Shown here piece by piece: positions 55,757 to 64,000 of a DNA stretch of 64,000 nucleotides; within the stretch, counting starts at the first letter, position 1, and each line of letters opens with the position of its first letter. The notes below the pieces were generated by a model that was given only the letters and a program-made list of their open reading frames with translations, was not told the origin of the DNA and searched no databases. A program made the translations under genes and the position numbers. The DNA is from Opitutia bacterium (GTDB lineage Bacteria; Verrucomicrobiota; Verrucomicrobiia; Opitutales; Opitutaceae): positions 248,001 to 312,000 of the forward strand of contig JACPIS010000001.1 in the NCBI GenBank assembly GCA_016187925.1. Reading direction: 5' to 3'.

Positions 55757-58000
55757 TCAGCGGGAAGCCTCGAGCTTGAACGGCATCGTGAGCCAAGCCG
55801 TGGAGTCACCGCCCACGAAAACATCGAAGTCCCCCGGTTCGGCGCCAAACGTCATGTCGGCGCGCCAGAAGGCGAGGTCGGCCGGCGTGAGCGAGAATTC
55901 CACGTCGCGCGACTCGTCGGCGGCGAGCTCGATCTTTTTGAACCCCTTCAACTCGCGCACGGGCCGCGTGACGGAGCCGACGCGATCGCGCACGTAGAGT
56001 TGCACGACCTCCTCGCCGGCGCGCTTGCCGATGTTGGTGACGCGGGCGGTCACCGTGAGCGGGGCGCCGCCCTCGCGGATCGTCGGGGCGCTCAGCCGCA
56101 GCCGGTCGTAGCCAAAGCTGGTGTAGCTCAGTCCGAAACCGAACGGATAGCTCGGGGTGTTGAGCGAGTCGATGTAGCGGGAATAATACGGGTCGTCCTG
56201 CTTGAGCGGGGCAGGGCGGCCGGAGTTCTTGTGGGCGTAGAAGAGCGGGATCTGACCGACCGAGCGCGGCCAGGTGAGCGGCAGATGGCCGGAGGGATTG
56301 TAGGCGCCGGTCAGTACGTCCGCGACGGCCGGACCGCCCATCGTGCCGGGATGCCACGCCACGAGGATGGCGTCGACCAGCGGCTCGACGGCCTCCAGCA
56401 GCAGCGGACGGCCGGTCATGAGCAGGAGCACGATCGGCTTGCCGGCCGAGTTGAGCTCCTTCAACAGCGCGAGCTGCGGGCCGGAGAGATCGAGCGAGGT
56501 GCGGCTGGTGGATTCGCCGGTCTGATAGACGTCCTCGCCGACCGCGACCACGACCACGTCGGAATCAACGGCGGCGCGCTTGGCCTTTTCGATGCCCTGG
56601 GTGTCGTTGCCGCGCACGTCGCATCCGTAGGCATAGTGCAACCGGCGGCCGGGGTAGATCTGCTCGAGGGCGGTGCGCACGGTGACGACATCCTCCTTGC
56701 GGCCCTGGCCGCGCCAGGTGCCCATCTGATGGAGCGGCGCGTCGGCGAGCGGGCCGACCAGCGCCACCGTGAGATCGGCGGTGCGCAGCGGCAGCACGCC
56801 GTTGTTCTTCAGCAGCACCATCGAGCGGCGGGCGAGGTCGCGCGCGGCCTCGAGCGACTCGGGATGCAGCATCGCGGTCTTCTCGCGCTCCTCGTTGCTG
56901 AAACGGTAGGGATCGTCGAAGAGGCCGAGGCGGAACTTGGCGCCGAGAATCGCGCCGACCGCGGCATCCAGCCGCGACGGCGGAATCTCGCCGGCGCGGA
57001 CGAGCCCGGCGATGTACGGACCGAATGCCTCGCTCTGCATGTCGACGTCCATGCCCGCGAGAAACGCCTTTTTGGCGGCATCACGCAGGTCGGTGACGTT
57101 GCCGTGGGCGCGCAATTCCTCGACGGCCGCCCAGTCGGAGACGAGGAAGCCGCGGAAACCCCACTCGCGGCGGAGCACCTGGTCGAGCAGGAAGGGATTG
57201 GCCGAGCACGGCGTGCCATCGAGGTCGTTGAACGCGGGCATGAGCGTGCCGACGCCGGCCTCGACGGCGGCCTTGAACGGCGGGAGATAGACCTCGCGCA
57301 GCACGCGCTCGGTCACATCGGTCGTGAAGTAGTCGCGGCCGGCCTGGGCGGCGCCGTAGGCGGCAAAGTGTTTCGCGCAGGCGAGAATGGTTTCGGTCGT
57401 GGCGAACGAGCCGTCGCCCTGGAAACCGTGCACGCGCGCGCGGGCGATGGCGGAGCCGAGGTAGGGGTCCTCGCCGGCGCCCTCGGCGATGCGACCCCAG
57501 CGCGGATCACGGGCGATGTCGACCATCGGGGCGAAGGTCCAGTTGATGCCCGCGGCGGCGGCCTCCGTGGCGGCGATGCGCTCCGCCTTCTCGATGCGCT
57601 CCAGGTCCCAGGACGCCGCGCTGGCCAGCGGGATGGGGAAGATGGTCCGGTAGCCGTGGATGACATCCAGGCCGAAAAGCAGCGGGATGTGCAGGCGCGA
57701 GGATTCGACGGCAAGCTTCTGCCACTTGCGCGTCTCGGCGGCGCCGACGATGTTCAGCATGCTGCCCACGCCGCCCGACTGCATCTGGGGCGCAATGGAG
57801 GAGGCCGTGGCCGGGCCGGTCATGTCCTCGCGCGAGGAATACTGGACGAGTTGCCCGACTTTTTCTTCGAGCGTCATGCGCCCGAGCAATTCCTTGACCC
57901 GCTCCTCGACGGAGGCGGCGGGAGCAGCGAAGAGGGCGGCGCCGAGGGCGATAGCGGACAGCGAGACGACGAGACGACGGAGTGATGGCAGGATGCGCAT
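55757..58000 (-). CDS. GH3 beta-glucosidase-like, second copy (BglX-like, exported)
   Basis: A 747-residue family 3 enzyme with a signal peptide (MRILPSLRRLVVSLSAIALGAALFAAPA). Motifs: LLGRMTLEEKVGQLVQYSS, ACAKHFAAYGAAQAGRDY, nucleophile Asp in GFLVSDWAAVEEL near residue 285, GHLPLTWPRSVGQIP, and a fibronectin-like C terminus. Length and layout match periplasmic BglX. The frame is open far upstream but only antisense to GH31. Signal versus no signal suggests that the two GH3 copies work in different compartments. Confidence 0.92.
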   Translation of the reverse strand: MRILPSLRRLVVSLSAIALGAALFAAPAASVEERVKELLGRMTLEEKVGQLVQYSSREDMTGPATASSIAPQMQSGGVGSMLNIVGAAETRKWQKLAVESSRLHIPLLFGLDVIHGYRTIFPIPLASAASWDLERIEKAERIAATEAAAAGINWTFAPMVDIARDPRWGRIAEGAGEDPYLGSAIARARVHGFQGDGSFATTETILACAKHFAAYGAAQAGRDYFTTDVTERVLREVYLPPFKAAVEAGVGTLMPAFNDLDGTPCSANPFLLDQVLRREWGFRGFLVSDWAAVEELRAHGNVTDLRDAAKKAFLAGMDVDMQSEAFGPYIAGLVRAGEIPPSRLDAAVGAILGAKFRLGLFDDPYRFSNEEREKTAMLHPESLEAARDLARRSMVLLKNNGVLPLRTADLTVALVGPLADAPLHQMGTWRGQGRKEDVVTVRTALEQIYPGRRLHYAYGCDVRGNDTQGIEKAKRAAVDSDVVVVAVGEDVYQTGESTSRTSLDLSGPQLALLKELNSAGKPIVLLLMTGRPLLLEAVEPLVDAILVAWHPGTMGGPAVADVLTGAYNPSGHLPLTWPRSVGQIPLFYAHKNSGRPAPLKQDDPYYSRYIDSLNTPSYPFGFGLSYTSFGYDRLRLSAPTIREGGAPLTVTARVTNIGKRAGEEVVQLYVRDRVGSVTRPVRELKGFKKIELAADESRDVEFSLTPADLAFWRADMTFGAEPGDFDVFVGGDSTAWLTMPFKLEASR

Positions 58001-58026
58001 GGAGAGTGGGTTTAAAGATTGGCGGA

Positions 58027-60201
58027 TTACGGAGAGGGCAGGCGGACGGTGACCGGCTGGCCGTCGGTGCCCTCGGCGGTGACGGTGCCGGCATCGGTGA
58101 CGAGCTGCACGACGACCGGGCGTGCCGGGCGCGCGCGGTGGCCCTCTGAACGTGCGACGGAGACCGTGACGGCTCCGTCCTTCTGGACCGCCTCGTAGGT
58201 GGTCAGCAGAAAATCGCCTTCGCGGTAGGCGAAGCCCTCGCCGGCGTCCTCGTAAAGTTGCCCGCTGGCCCGGCCCTGCGCGTCGAGCGAGACGAGCAGC
58301 GTGAGCGGGGCGAGCGATTCTTCCGCCGTGCTCTGGATGACGCGCCCGAGCGGGACGATGGCGCCGCCGCGCAGTTTGAGATCGGGTTGGTATTTGTCGG
58401 TCGTGGAATTCTCGCCGACGAGCGAGACGGTGCGCCAGAGGCCGCGTGGCAGATTGGGTTTCTCCGCCCATTTCGGCACGACGAGGAGATCGTCGCCCAG
58501 CAGGAACACCCGGTCCTCGGTGCGCAGCGCCGGATCGCGCGGGTCGGCGAAGAACGCCGGGCGCATGATCGGCTGGCCGTCGAGCGAGCTGGCGTGGAAG
58601 AGTGTGTAGAGATAAGGCAGCAGCCGATAGCGGCGCTCCAGCGCCACGCGGGCGACGTTTTCCACCTCCGGACCGAACGCCCACGGCTCCTTCTGCGGCT
58701 CGCTCTTCTGCGCGTGTCCGCGGGCGAAGGGGAAGAGCGTGCCCATGGCGACCCAATGCGCCCAGAGATCGGCGGTGGGCGCCTTGCCGAAGCCGCCGAG
58801 ATCGGGCCCGTTGAAAGGCTGGCCGGACAGGCCGAGGTTCAGCGTCATCGGGATCGCGAGACGCAGATGATCCCACGTCGAGTAATTGTCGCCGGTCCAC
58901 GTCGCGGCGTAGCGCTGGCCGCCGAGGTAGCTGGCGCGGGTGAGGACGAAGGGACGTTTGTCGGGATTGGCGGCGAGGATGCCCTCGCGCGTGGCCCGGA
59001 CCATCAGCAAGCCGTAGACGTTGTGGTAGCGCGCATGCGGCCCGGCGGGCAGATCACCGCCGCCGCGGTGCCAGTTGTGCACGGGCATCGTTTTGCGCGG
59101 CTCGGAATTGAAGACGGCGGGCTCGTTCATGTCGTTCCAAACGCCGTCGATTCCCTGCGCCATGAAGTCCTTGTAGAGCGCGGACCACCAGGCGCGCGTC
59201 TCGGGCCGGGTGAAGTCCGGAAACACGCAGTCGCCCGGCCAGACCGGGCCATGGAAGGTGGCGCCGAAGGCGTCGCGCACCCACACGTCAGCCGCGGTGC
59301 CGGTGTCGTAGACCGCGTAGCCGGGATCGGCCTTCACACCGGGATCGATCATCCATACGCTCTTGAAACCGCGCTCGTGCAGGTAGGCGTTGAGGCCCTT
59401 GGGATCGGGAAATTCCTTCGGATTGAACGTGAACACGCGGAAGCCGTCCATGTAATCGATATCCATCCAGATGACGTCGCAGGGCAGGCGGCGCCGGCGG
59501 AATTCGTCGGCAACCTCGCGCACGCGCGCGTCGGGGTTGTAGGACCAGCGGCTCTGTTGGTAGCCGAGCGCCCACTTCGGCGGCAGCGCCATCGTGCCGG
59601 TCAGTTCGCCCAACGCGTGCATGACGGCCTGCGGCGATTCGCGGTCGACGATGATCAGCGGAAACGACGGGCCGTCGCTCGTGAATTCGATTTTGCCGTC
59701 GAGTACGAGTTCCGTCCGCCAGGTCGTGTCGGCCAGCACACCGAACGCCGTGCCGTCGGGGCGAACCGCGAGGACCCACGGGTGCGATTGATAGAGCCGG
59801 CGGCCCTCGTGGCTCTTGTAGCCGAAGTTGTCGGTGTTCCAGAGCGTGACGTTGACGCCGTTGCGCAGAAGCGGCGCCGCCACCTCGCCGGTGCCGTAAA
59901 GGCTGGTGCCCTCGGGCACCGCTACGGTCGCGCGCACCTGTTTCTCGCCGAAAGAAAACGCCGGCGCGACCCGCCAGCCGGCGGCGAGCGGACCAGTGGG
60001 CGCGGGACGCGAGACCAGCGCCAGGGAAGGCGGCAGGCGGTCCAGCGGCAGATCGTCGGGCAGGAAGAGCCCGATGCCCTGGCCCAACTGGCCGGAGTAG
60101 CCGGTGGCGCGAGGGGCGAAGGTCTCCGCGAAGACCTGGCTGACGAAGGCGACCGCCGCAACCAGCAGCGCGAAACGGAATCCGTAACGGAGGGATTTCA
60201 T
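58027..60201 (-). CDS. GH31 alpha-glycosidase, exported
   Basis: A 724-residue family 31 enzyme with signal peptide MKSLRYGFRFALLVAAVAFVSQVFA. Key regions: VIWMDIDYMDGFRVFTFNP near residue 250, nucleophile in GVWNDMNEPAVF near 365, acid/base in ATWTGDNYSTWDHLR near 435, and PFNGPDLGGF. It is the canonical form, in contrast to the WLDMNDP variant in the cluster. Located between an upstream discoidin-containing glycosidase and GH3 genes on the same strand with 26-nt spacing, it probably acts in the periplasm on alpha-glucosyl or alpha-xylosyl side groups. Confidence 0.92.
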   Translation of the reverse strand: MKSLRYGFRFALLVAAVAFVSQVFAETFAPRATGYSGQLGQGIGLFLPDDLPLDRLPPSLALVSRPAPTGPLAAGWRVAPAFSFGEKQVRATVAVPEGTSLYGTGEVAAPLLRNGVNVTLWNTDNFGYKSHEGRRLYQSHPWVLAVRPDGTAFGVLADTTWRTELVLDGKIEFTSDGPSFPLIIVDRESPQAVMHALGELTGTMALPPKWALGYQQSRWSYNPDARVREVADEFRRRRLPCDVIWMDIDYMDGFRVFTFNPKEFPDPKGLNAYLHERGFKSVWMIDPGVKADPGYAVYDTGTAADVWVRDAFGATFHGPVWPGDCVFPDFTRPETRAWWSALYKDFMAQGIDGVWNDMNEPAVFNSEPRKTMPVHNWHRGGGDLPAGPHARYHNVYGLLMVRATREGILAANPDKRPFVLTRASYLGGQRYAATWTGDNYSTWDHLRLAIPMTLNLGLSGQPFNGPDLGGFGKAPTADLWAHWVAMGTLFPFARGHAQKSEPQKEPWAFGPEVENVARVALERRYRLLPYLYTLFHASSLDGQPIMRPAFFADPRDPALRTEDRVFLLGDDLLVVPKWAEKPNLPRGLWRTVSLVGENSTTDKYQPDLKLRGGAIVPLGRVIQSTAEESLAPLTLLVSLDAQGRASGQLYEDAGEGFAYREGDFLLTTYEAVQKDGAVTVSVARSEGHRARPARPVVVQLVTDAGTVTAEGTDGQPVTVRLPSP

Positions 60202-60358
60202 GGGCATCGAAGGGGGATTTTTATCAACTGTCCGTTTCAGAAAAGCGAAAACCTTTTTCTGTTCCGGCCGATCAAGTTGGTAGGCGTCTCGACCCGGCTG
60301 GTCGGCCGTGCCGTCGCGGCGTGGCGTGAGGCGCGAGGAATTCAACCGGCGACATGAC

Positions 60359-63300
60359 TCAGTAGGTGATGACCAGTTTTGCCGGCAGGCGTTCGATCAG
60401 AATTTCACCGGAACCCGGCGCGACCAGATGGCCGTCGCCGGAGACGGCGACGATCGGACGCGACAGCGGCGACTTCATGATGACCCCGCCGGTCGGCACG
60501 GTGACGCCCTGGCCGATGGTCGCGGTGACTTCGGTGCCGGTGGCGGTGGCGCGGCTCTTGAGCGTGTAGTCGAGGTTGCCGTAGTAAGTCGGCAGACCGA
60601 GAACCTCGACGCCGGCCGGGTCGGTGACCCACGCGTCGGGAATGCCGGCGGCGAGCACGAGCGCCTCATCCTGCTCGCGCTCGTAGACGAACATCAGCCG
60701 GACGGAGCGGATGAAGTCCGACCCGCACCAGGTGTGGGGCATGTCGCCGATCATCTTCGGGGTCTTCGGGTCGGGGAAGACCACTTCGGCCCATTGGTTC
60801 CAGGCGGCGGGGCGGCGCAGGCCCATGAAGTAGTCCAGCACCGCGGTCGAGCGGTCTTTCTGGCCGAGCAGCACGAAGGAGCCGATCACGCGGTTCTCGT
60901 AAGGCGTGAGGTCATACCAGTCCTGCGGTCCGTCGCGGCGCCGGAGGAATTTTTCGTAATAGCGATCGAAGGTGCGCTGCAACGCGGGCTGAGGCAGACG
61001 ACCGAGTTCATAGCCCGGGGCGAGCGCCACGGTGGTCGAGGTGGCGTCGTGGTCGCCCAGCTCGGCGCAACCGGGGATGAAGTCGATGTTCAGGTTCTTC
61101 ATCGCGCGGTTGATGGAGGCGTAGAAGTCCTTGGCGAAGTCGTCGCGCTCGGCGGCGAACTCGGCCTCGGCCTGTTTTTCTCCGAGGATGCCGGCGATGG
61201 TGGTGGCGTCCTTGAGCCCGCGCAGGATGAAGGTGTCGTCCCAGTAGGAATGCATCGGCTTGGCACCGTAGCCCTCGTGGCTGATGGACTCGGGCACGAG
61301 GCCGTAGCAGGCCTGCTGCTCGGGCGTGCCGTGCAAGTACAGGTCGGTCTTCCGCTGCGCGCGCAGGCCCTGGATGAAATGCACCGTCTTCACCACCGTC
61401 TCCCACTTGGTGCGCAGCCAGGCTTTGTCGTGCGTGTAGTGATAGACCTGCATGATGAGGTAAATCAGCTGGCCGTGGCTGTCGTGCTCGTCGGTCGGGT
61501 CGGCGCCGTTGGCGTCGACCACGCAGGGAACCTTGCCGCTGGGAAACTGATAACCGGAAAACCAGTCGGCGAACGCACGCACCTCGTCCTTGAGTCCGAG
61601 TTCGAGCAGGGCGGTCGAGGTCAGCGAGCCGTCGCGGATCCACGAGCGCTGGTAATTGCGGGAACCGGGCTGGATGCGCGGGCCGTCCTGGTTGATGAAG
61701 ATGTAGGCGAGGTTGGACTTGATGGTGTCGATGACCGGCTGCGCGGCGGGCGGGAGCTTCACCTGGAAAAGGTCGACCATCGACTCCCAAGTGCGCCGGG
61801 TGGCGTCGTGCGCGTCACCCATGTAGCGCGCGGCGGCGTCGGGCGGCAGGTTGGGACGGGGCGCGCCGGACCAGCCGTGGAAAGGTACGGCGAGGTGGAA
61901 CTCCTGCGTGGCACCGGCGGCCAGGTCGAACTCGTAGACAAGCGCGGCGGACGCCGAACCGGAAGCGTCCTCCACCGACTGGTCGGCCGGCACGTGGCCT
62001 TGCTGGAGATGCTCGGTGATTTCGCCGGCTTCGAAAGGCGTGGCGCCGAAACCGGCGGGACGGTCGAGCGGGACGATGGTGTGGTCGCTCACGCGGACGA
62101 CGCCGTCCTGCAGCGCGATGCGCTCGGTGCGGGCCCAGCCGGCGGGACGGAAAATGCTTTGCCACGGCGGATTCACTTGGAACGGGCGGATGGCGAGGAA
62201 GAGCCTGCCCTTGAGCGGCGCGCCGGTCGACGCGATGCGGTAAGTCGCGAGCAGCCGGCTGTCCGGGCCGGCCGCACCGGCGGCGAACGCCGTGGTCGTC
62301 AGCGTGAGGCCGCTGGTCTGCCACTCGACGGAGGGAATCGGCAGGTAGTTTTTCTCGAGCGACTGCTTGAGGCTCACGTCGCCCCACGTGATGAGTTTGC
62401 CGTCGACGAGGAGGAAGGGTTCGATGGTGAAACAACCCTGATCGATCTCGATGGCGCCGGTCTCGCTGACCAAGGCCTCGGTCATGTCGGCCGGACTGCC
62501 GACGACCGTCCAATAATTCTGCTCGGGCAAAAGGTACTTCGGGTAGGTGCCGCGCGGCTGGTCGTGGGCGACGGTCGAGAAGAAGGCGTTTTTGCTCATG
62601 CCGGTTTCCGGACCCTTGACCTCGAGGCGCGCGAGGGACGCGGCCTGACCCGTGCGGGCCGGGGCGCGAACGACGAGCTTGAGCCAGCGGCCCTGCTGCT
62701 CCGGCAGGTAGAGATAATCGCGTCCGCCGTTGCCGCGGGTGATGGAGGCGGCCGTCGTCCACTTTTTCCCGTCGGAGGACAGGAGCACGTCGTAGGCGGT
62801 GGCGTGCGCCCCCGGAGCCCAATCGAGCACGAGGGCACCGAGTTCGCGGAGGTAGCCGAAGTTGACCGCCAGCCATTCGCCGGACGCAGGAGCGGCGGTG
62901 GTCCAACCCGTGACGACGGTGCCGGACTGATCGGCAACGGGAGCGCGGCCGGGAGCTTCTGGCTGCGAGGTGGCGACGAAAGCGCGGGCGTTTTTCGCCG
63001 CCGCATCGTCGATCGGCTCGAAGCGGAGATTGTCGATGAAAACCCGGCCGCGGCCACCGGTGCCGGAGGCGACGGTGAACTCGATCGCCTTGATGCGGCG
63101 GATCTCGGGTTTCTTCGACGGACCCCAGGCATAGGTGAAATGGCGCCGGCGGAGGTGCTGGGTCTCCCATGTCTTCGGGAAAGTCACCGACAGGCGCCGG
63201 TGCCACCAGACGTTGTTGTCGTCGTCGACGAGCTTGACCTCGAAATTATTGACCGGCGAATCGGCCCGCAGATCGAAGGTAAACTGGTAATTGTCCGGCA

Positions 63301-63568
63301 ACTCGAGGGCGAGGTCCTTGTGGGCGGTGGCGTAGCCGTAGGACCGGCTCAGGTCGAATTCCAGCGCGAGAGCCCGGCCGGTCTCGCCCGGCACAGTGGC
63401 GATGCTGGCCTGCGCGCCTTCGGAATGGGCGGCCTGCCAGCCGGACAGCGACTCGCCCTCGTCGAGCACACGCGGCTGGGCCAGGGCGGGGGTGGCGAGC
63501 AAAAGCAACGTCGGGCCGATCAGGGTCTGCACGGCGACGCGGTGGAAACGGGAGGCGAGCGAGGTCAT
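60359..63568 (-). CDS. Discoidin and six-hairpin glycosidase-domain protein
   Basis: A 1069-residue exported protein with signal peptide ending TPALAQP. About residues 30-190 look like a carbohydrate-binding beta-sandwich (FDLRADSPVNNFEVKLVDDDNNVWWHR). A discoidin/F5/8 type C-like domain follows (about 200-330, GEWLAVNFGYLRELGALVLDW). The second half is a six-hairpin (alpha/alpha)6 glycosidase domain with SNLAYIFINQDGP, YQRSWIRDGSLTSTALLELG and ISHEGYGAKPMHSYWDDTFILRGL. Family and substrate are not recognised. It lies between the GPH sugar symporter upstream and GH31 downstream on the same strand, so it is probably part of the same glucan-use operon. Confidence 0.78.
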   Translation of the reverse strand: MTSLASRFHRVAVQTLIGPTLLLLATPALAQPRVLDEGESLSGWQAAHSEGAQASIATVPGETGRALALEFDLSRSYGYATAHKDLALELPDNYQFTFDLRADSPVNNFEVKLVDDDNNVWWHRRLSVTFPKTWETQHLRRRHFTYAWGPSKKPEIRRIKAIEFTVASGTGGRGRVFIDNLRFEPIDDAAAKNARAFVATSQPEAPGRAPVADQSGTVVTGWTTAAPASGEWLAVNFGYLRELGALVLDWAPGAHATAYDVLLSSDGKKWTTAASITRGNGGRDYLYLPEQQGRWLKLVVRAPARTGQAASLARLEVKGPETGMSKNAFFSTVAHDQPRGTYPKYLLPEQNYWTVVGSPADMTEALVSETGAIEIDQGCFTIEPFLLVDGKLITWGDVSLKQSLEKNYLPIPSVEWQTSGLTLTTTAFAAGAAGPDSRLLATYRIASTGAPLKGRLFLAIRPFQVNPPWQSIFRPAGWARTERIALQDGVVRVSDHTIVPLDRPAGFGATPFEAGEITEHLQQGHVPADQSVEDASGSASAALVYEFDLAAGATQEFHLAVPFHGWSGAPRPNLPPDAAARYMGDAHDATRRTWESMVDLFQVKLPPAAQPVIDTIKSNLAYIFINQDGPRIQPGSRNYQRSWIRDGSLTSTALLELGLKDEVRAFADWFSGYQFPSGKVPCVVDANGADPTDEHDSHGQLIYLIMQVYHYTHDKAWLRTKWETVVKTVHFIQGLRAQRKTDLYLHGTPEQQACYGLVPESISHEGYGAKPMHSYWDDTFILRGLKDATTIAGILGEKQAEAEFAAERDDFAKDFYASINRAMKNLNIDFIPGCAELGDHDATSTTVALAPGYELGRLPQPALQRTFDRYYEKFLRRRDGPQDWYDLTPYENRVIGSFVLLGQKDRSTAVLDYFMGLRRPAAWNQWAEVVFPDPKTPKMIGDMPHTWCGSDFIRSVRLMFVYEREQDEALVLAAGIPDAWVTDPAGVEVLGLPTYYGNLDYTLKSRATATGTEVTATIGQGVTVPTGGVIMKSPLSRPIVAVSGDGHLVAPGSGEILIERLPAKLVITY

Positions 63569-63703
63569 GGGGAAAATTGCGGGAGAGTTCTCAACGTTGA
63601 CGGATTTGATTCCTGAAAGCCGGGAGCCGGGCGCGCATCCGCCGGCCGGTGCGGCCGACTCCATCCCACGGAAGAGCGCAACCGCCGGTGTGCGGCGGGA
63701 CCG

Positions 63704-64000
63704 CTAGGCCGGCGCGGCGGTGGGCGCGGCCTGGGCCGCCTTGCGCGCGGCGAGCAGGCCCTTGATTTCGTACACCCGCGCTTCGGTCAGCGGATATTTG
63801 AGCAGGAGCCAGACACTGACCAGGCAGATGGCCGCCGGCAGGCCGATTTCCCACGCGCGCAACTGAAAGAGCGTGGTTTCGCTCTGCGTCTTGGCGCCTT
63901 CGACGAAGCCGGTGAAGCGCTGCAGATAGCCGCTGATGACCGTGGCGATGGAGACGGCGACCTTCCACCACCAGTTGTACACGGCGAAGTAGATGCCTTC
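63704..64000 (-). CDS. GPH-type sugar symporter, C-terminal part (truncated by window end)
   Basis: The last 98 residues of a gene that continues past the window. The visible part reads FAVYNWWWKVAVSIATVISGY and LPAAICLVSVWLLLKYPLTE, matching the final helices of glycoside-pentoside-hexuronide (MelB-like) cation symporters. The tail KAAQAAPTAAPA is alanine-rich. It is the most upstream gene seen of the minus-strand glycosidase run and would import the released sugars. The true start is outside the window. Confidence 0.75.
   Translation of the reverse strand, partial: EGIYFAVYNWWWKVAVSIATVISGYLQRFTGFVEGAKTQSETTLFQLRAWEIGLPAAICLVSVWLLLKYPLTEARVYEIKGLLAARKAAQAAPTAAPA

Noticed and set aside
60308-63616. 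A 1,100-codon open frame on the plus strand opposite the six-hairpin glycosidase
   Set aside because: Translation is Arg/Gly/Asp/Val-rich with no domain or signal and mirrors a well-supported minus-strand gene. Long antisense frames are expected at this GC level.
63690-63714. GC-rich GCGGGACCGCTAGGCC similar to the 2581-2612 repeat
   Set aside because: The match is short, and it covers the stop codon and the alanine-rich end of the GPH symporter gene. I could not separate it from coincidence.

Overview
The window is high-GC chromosomal DNA (about two-thirds GC by eye). It most resembles an Opitutaceae-like member of the Verrucomicrobiota. This rests on gene content: a TonB-dependent receptor beside glycoside hydrolases with no SusD, S55-type and GxxExxY proteins, a RAYT with REP palindromes, an OleA/OleB pair, and start codons that mostly lack a Shine-Dalgarno sequence and follow C/T-rich leaders. 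No 16S gene is present, so the assignment is inference. There is no sign of a prophage, plasmid or CRISPR array.

Bases 1-25,800 are mainly housekeeping: trpC, mazG, a Xer recombinase, a CvfB-like S1 protein, a secreted propeller-like protein, an S55 (SpoIVB-type) protein, hemL, a GxxExxY protein, glutamine-dependent nadE, maf, a TonB-like protein, a pseudouridine synthase, a RAYT transposase, mutS, an esterase, a MATE transporter, holB, tmk, a Tol-type module (tolQ, tolR, TolA/TonB-like), tRNA-Ala(GGC), an M50 protease and an NtrC-type regulator with no DNA-binding domain. Several repeat families sit between these genes.

Bases 25,781-34,703 hold galE and, reading away from it, an eight-gene lipid cluster: ketosynthase, acyl carrier protein, two CrtI/phytoene-desaturase-like flavoproteins, FabZ-like dehydratase, FabI-like enoyl reductase, OleA-like thiolase and OleB-like alpha/beta hydrolase. 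It looks like a dedicated type II fatty-acid synthase whose product is desaturated by the flavoproteins and then joined head-to-head by OleA. OleC and OleD are not in the window. This is the best candidate for an undescribed system: a polyunsaturated, cyclised (ladderane-like) or long-chain ketone/olefin pathway.

Bases 34,728-64,000 are a carbohydrate-utilisation region. It holds a Tat-exported GH63-like hydrolase divergent from a LacI regulator, an MFS transporter, a GH28-TonB receptor-GH13 run on the plus strand, and a long minus-strand run. Read in the direction of transcription that run is a GPH sugar symporter (truncated by the window end), a discoidin/six-hairpin glycosidase, GH31, GH3, GH3, GH31, a glucoamylase-domain (GH144-like) protein and a secreted serine hydrolase. 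Together these would take up and break down a glucan, possibly one with both alpha and beta linkages.
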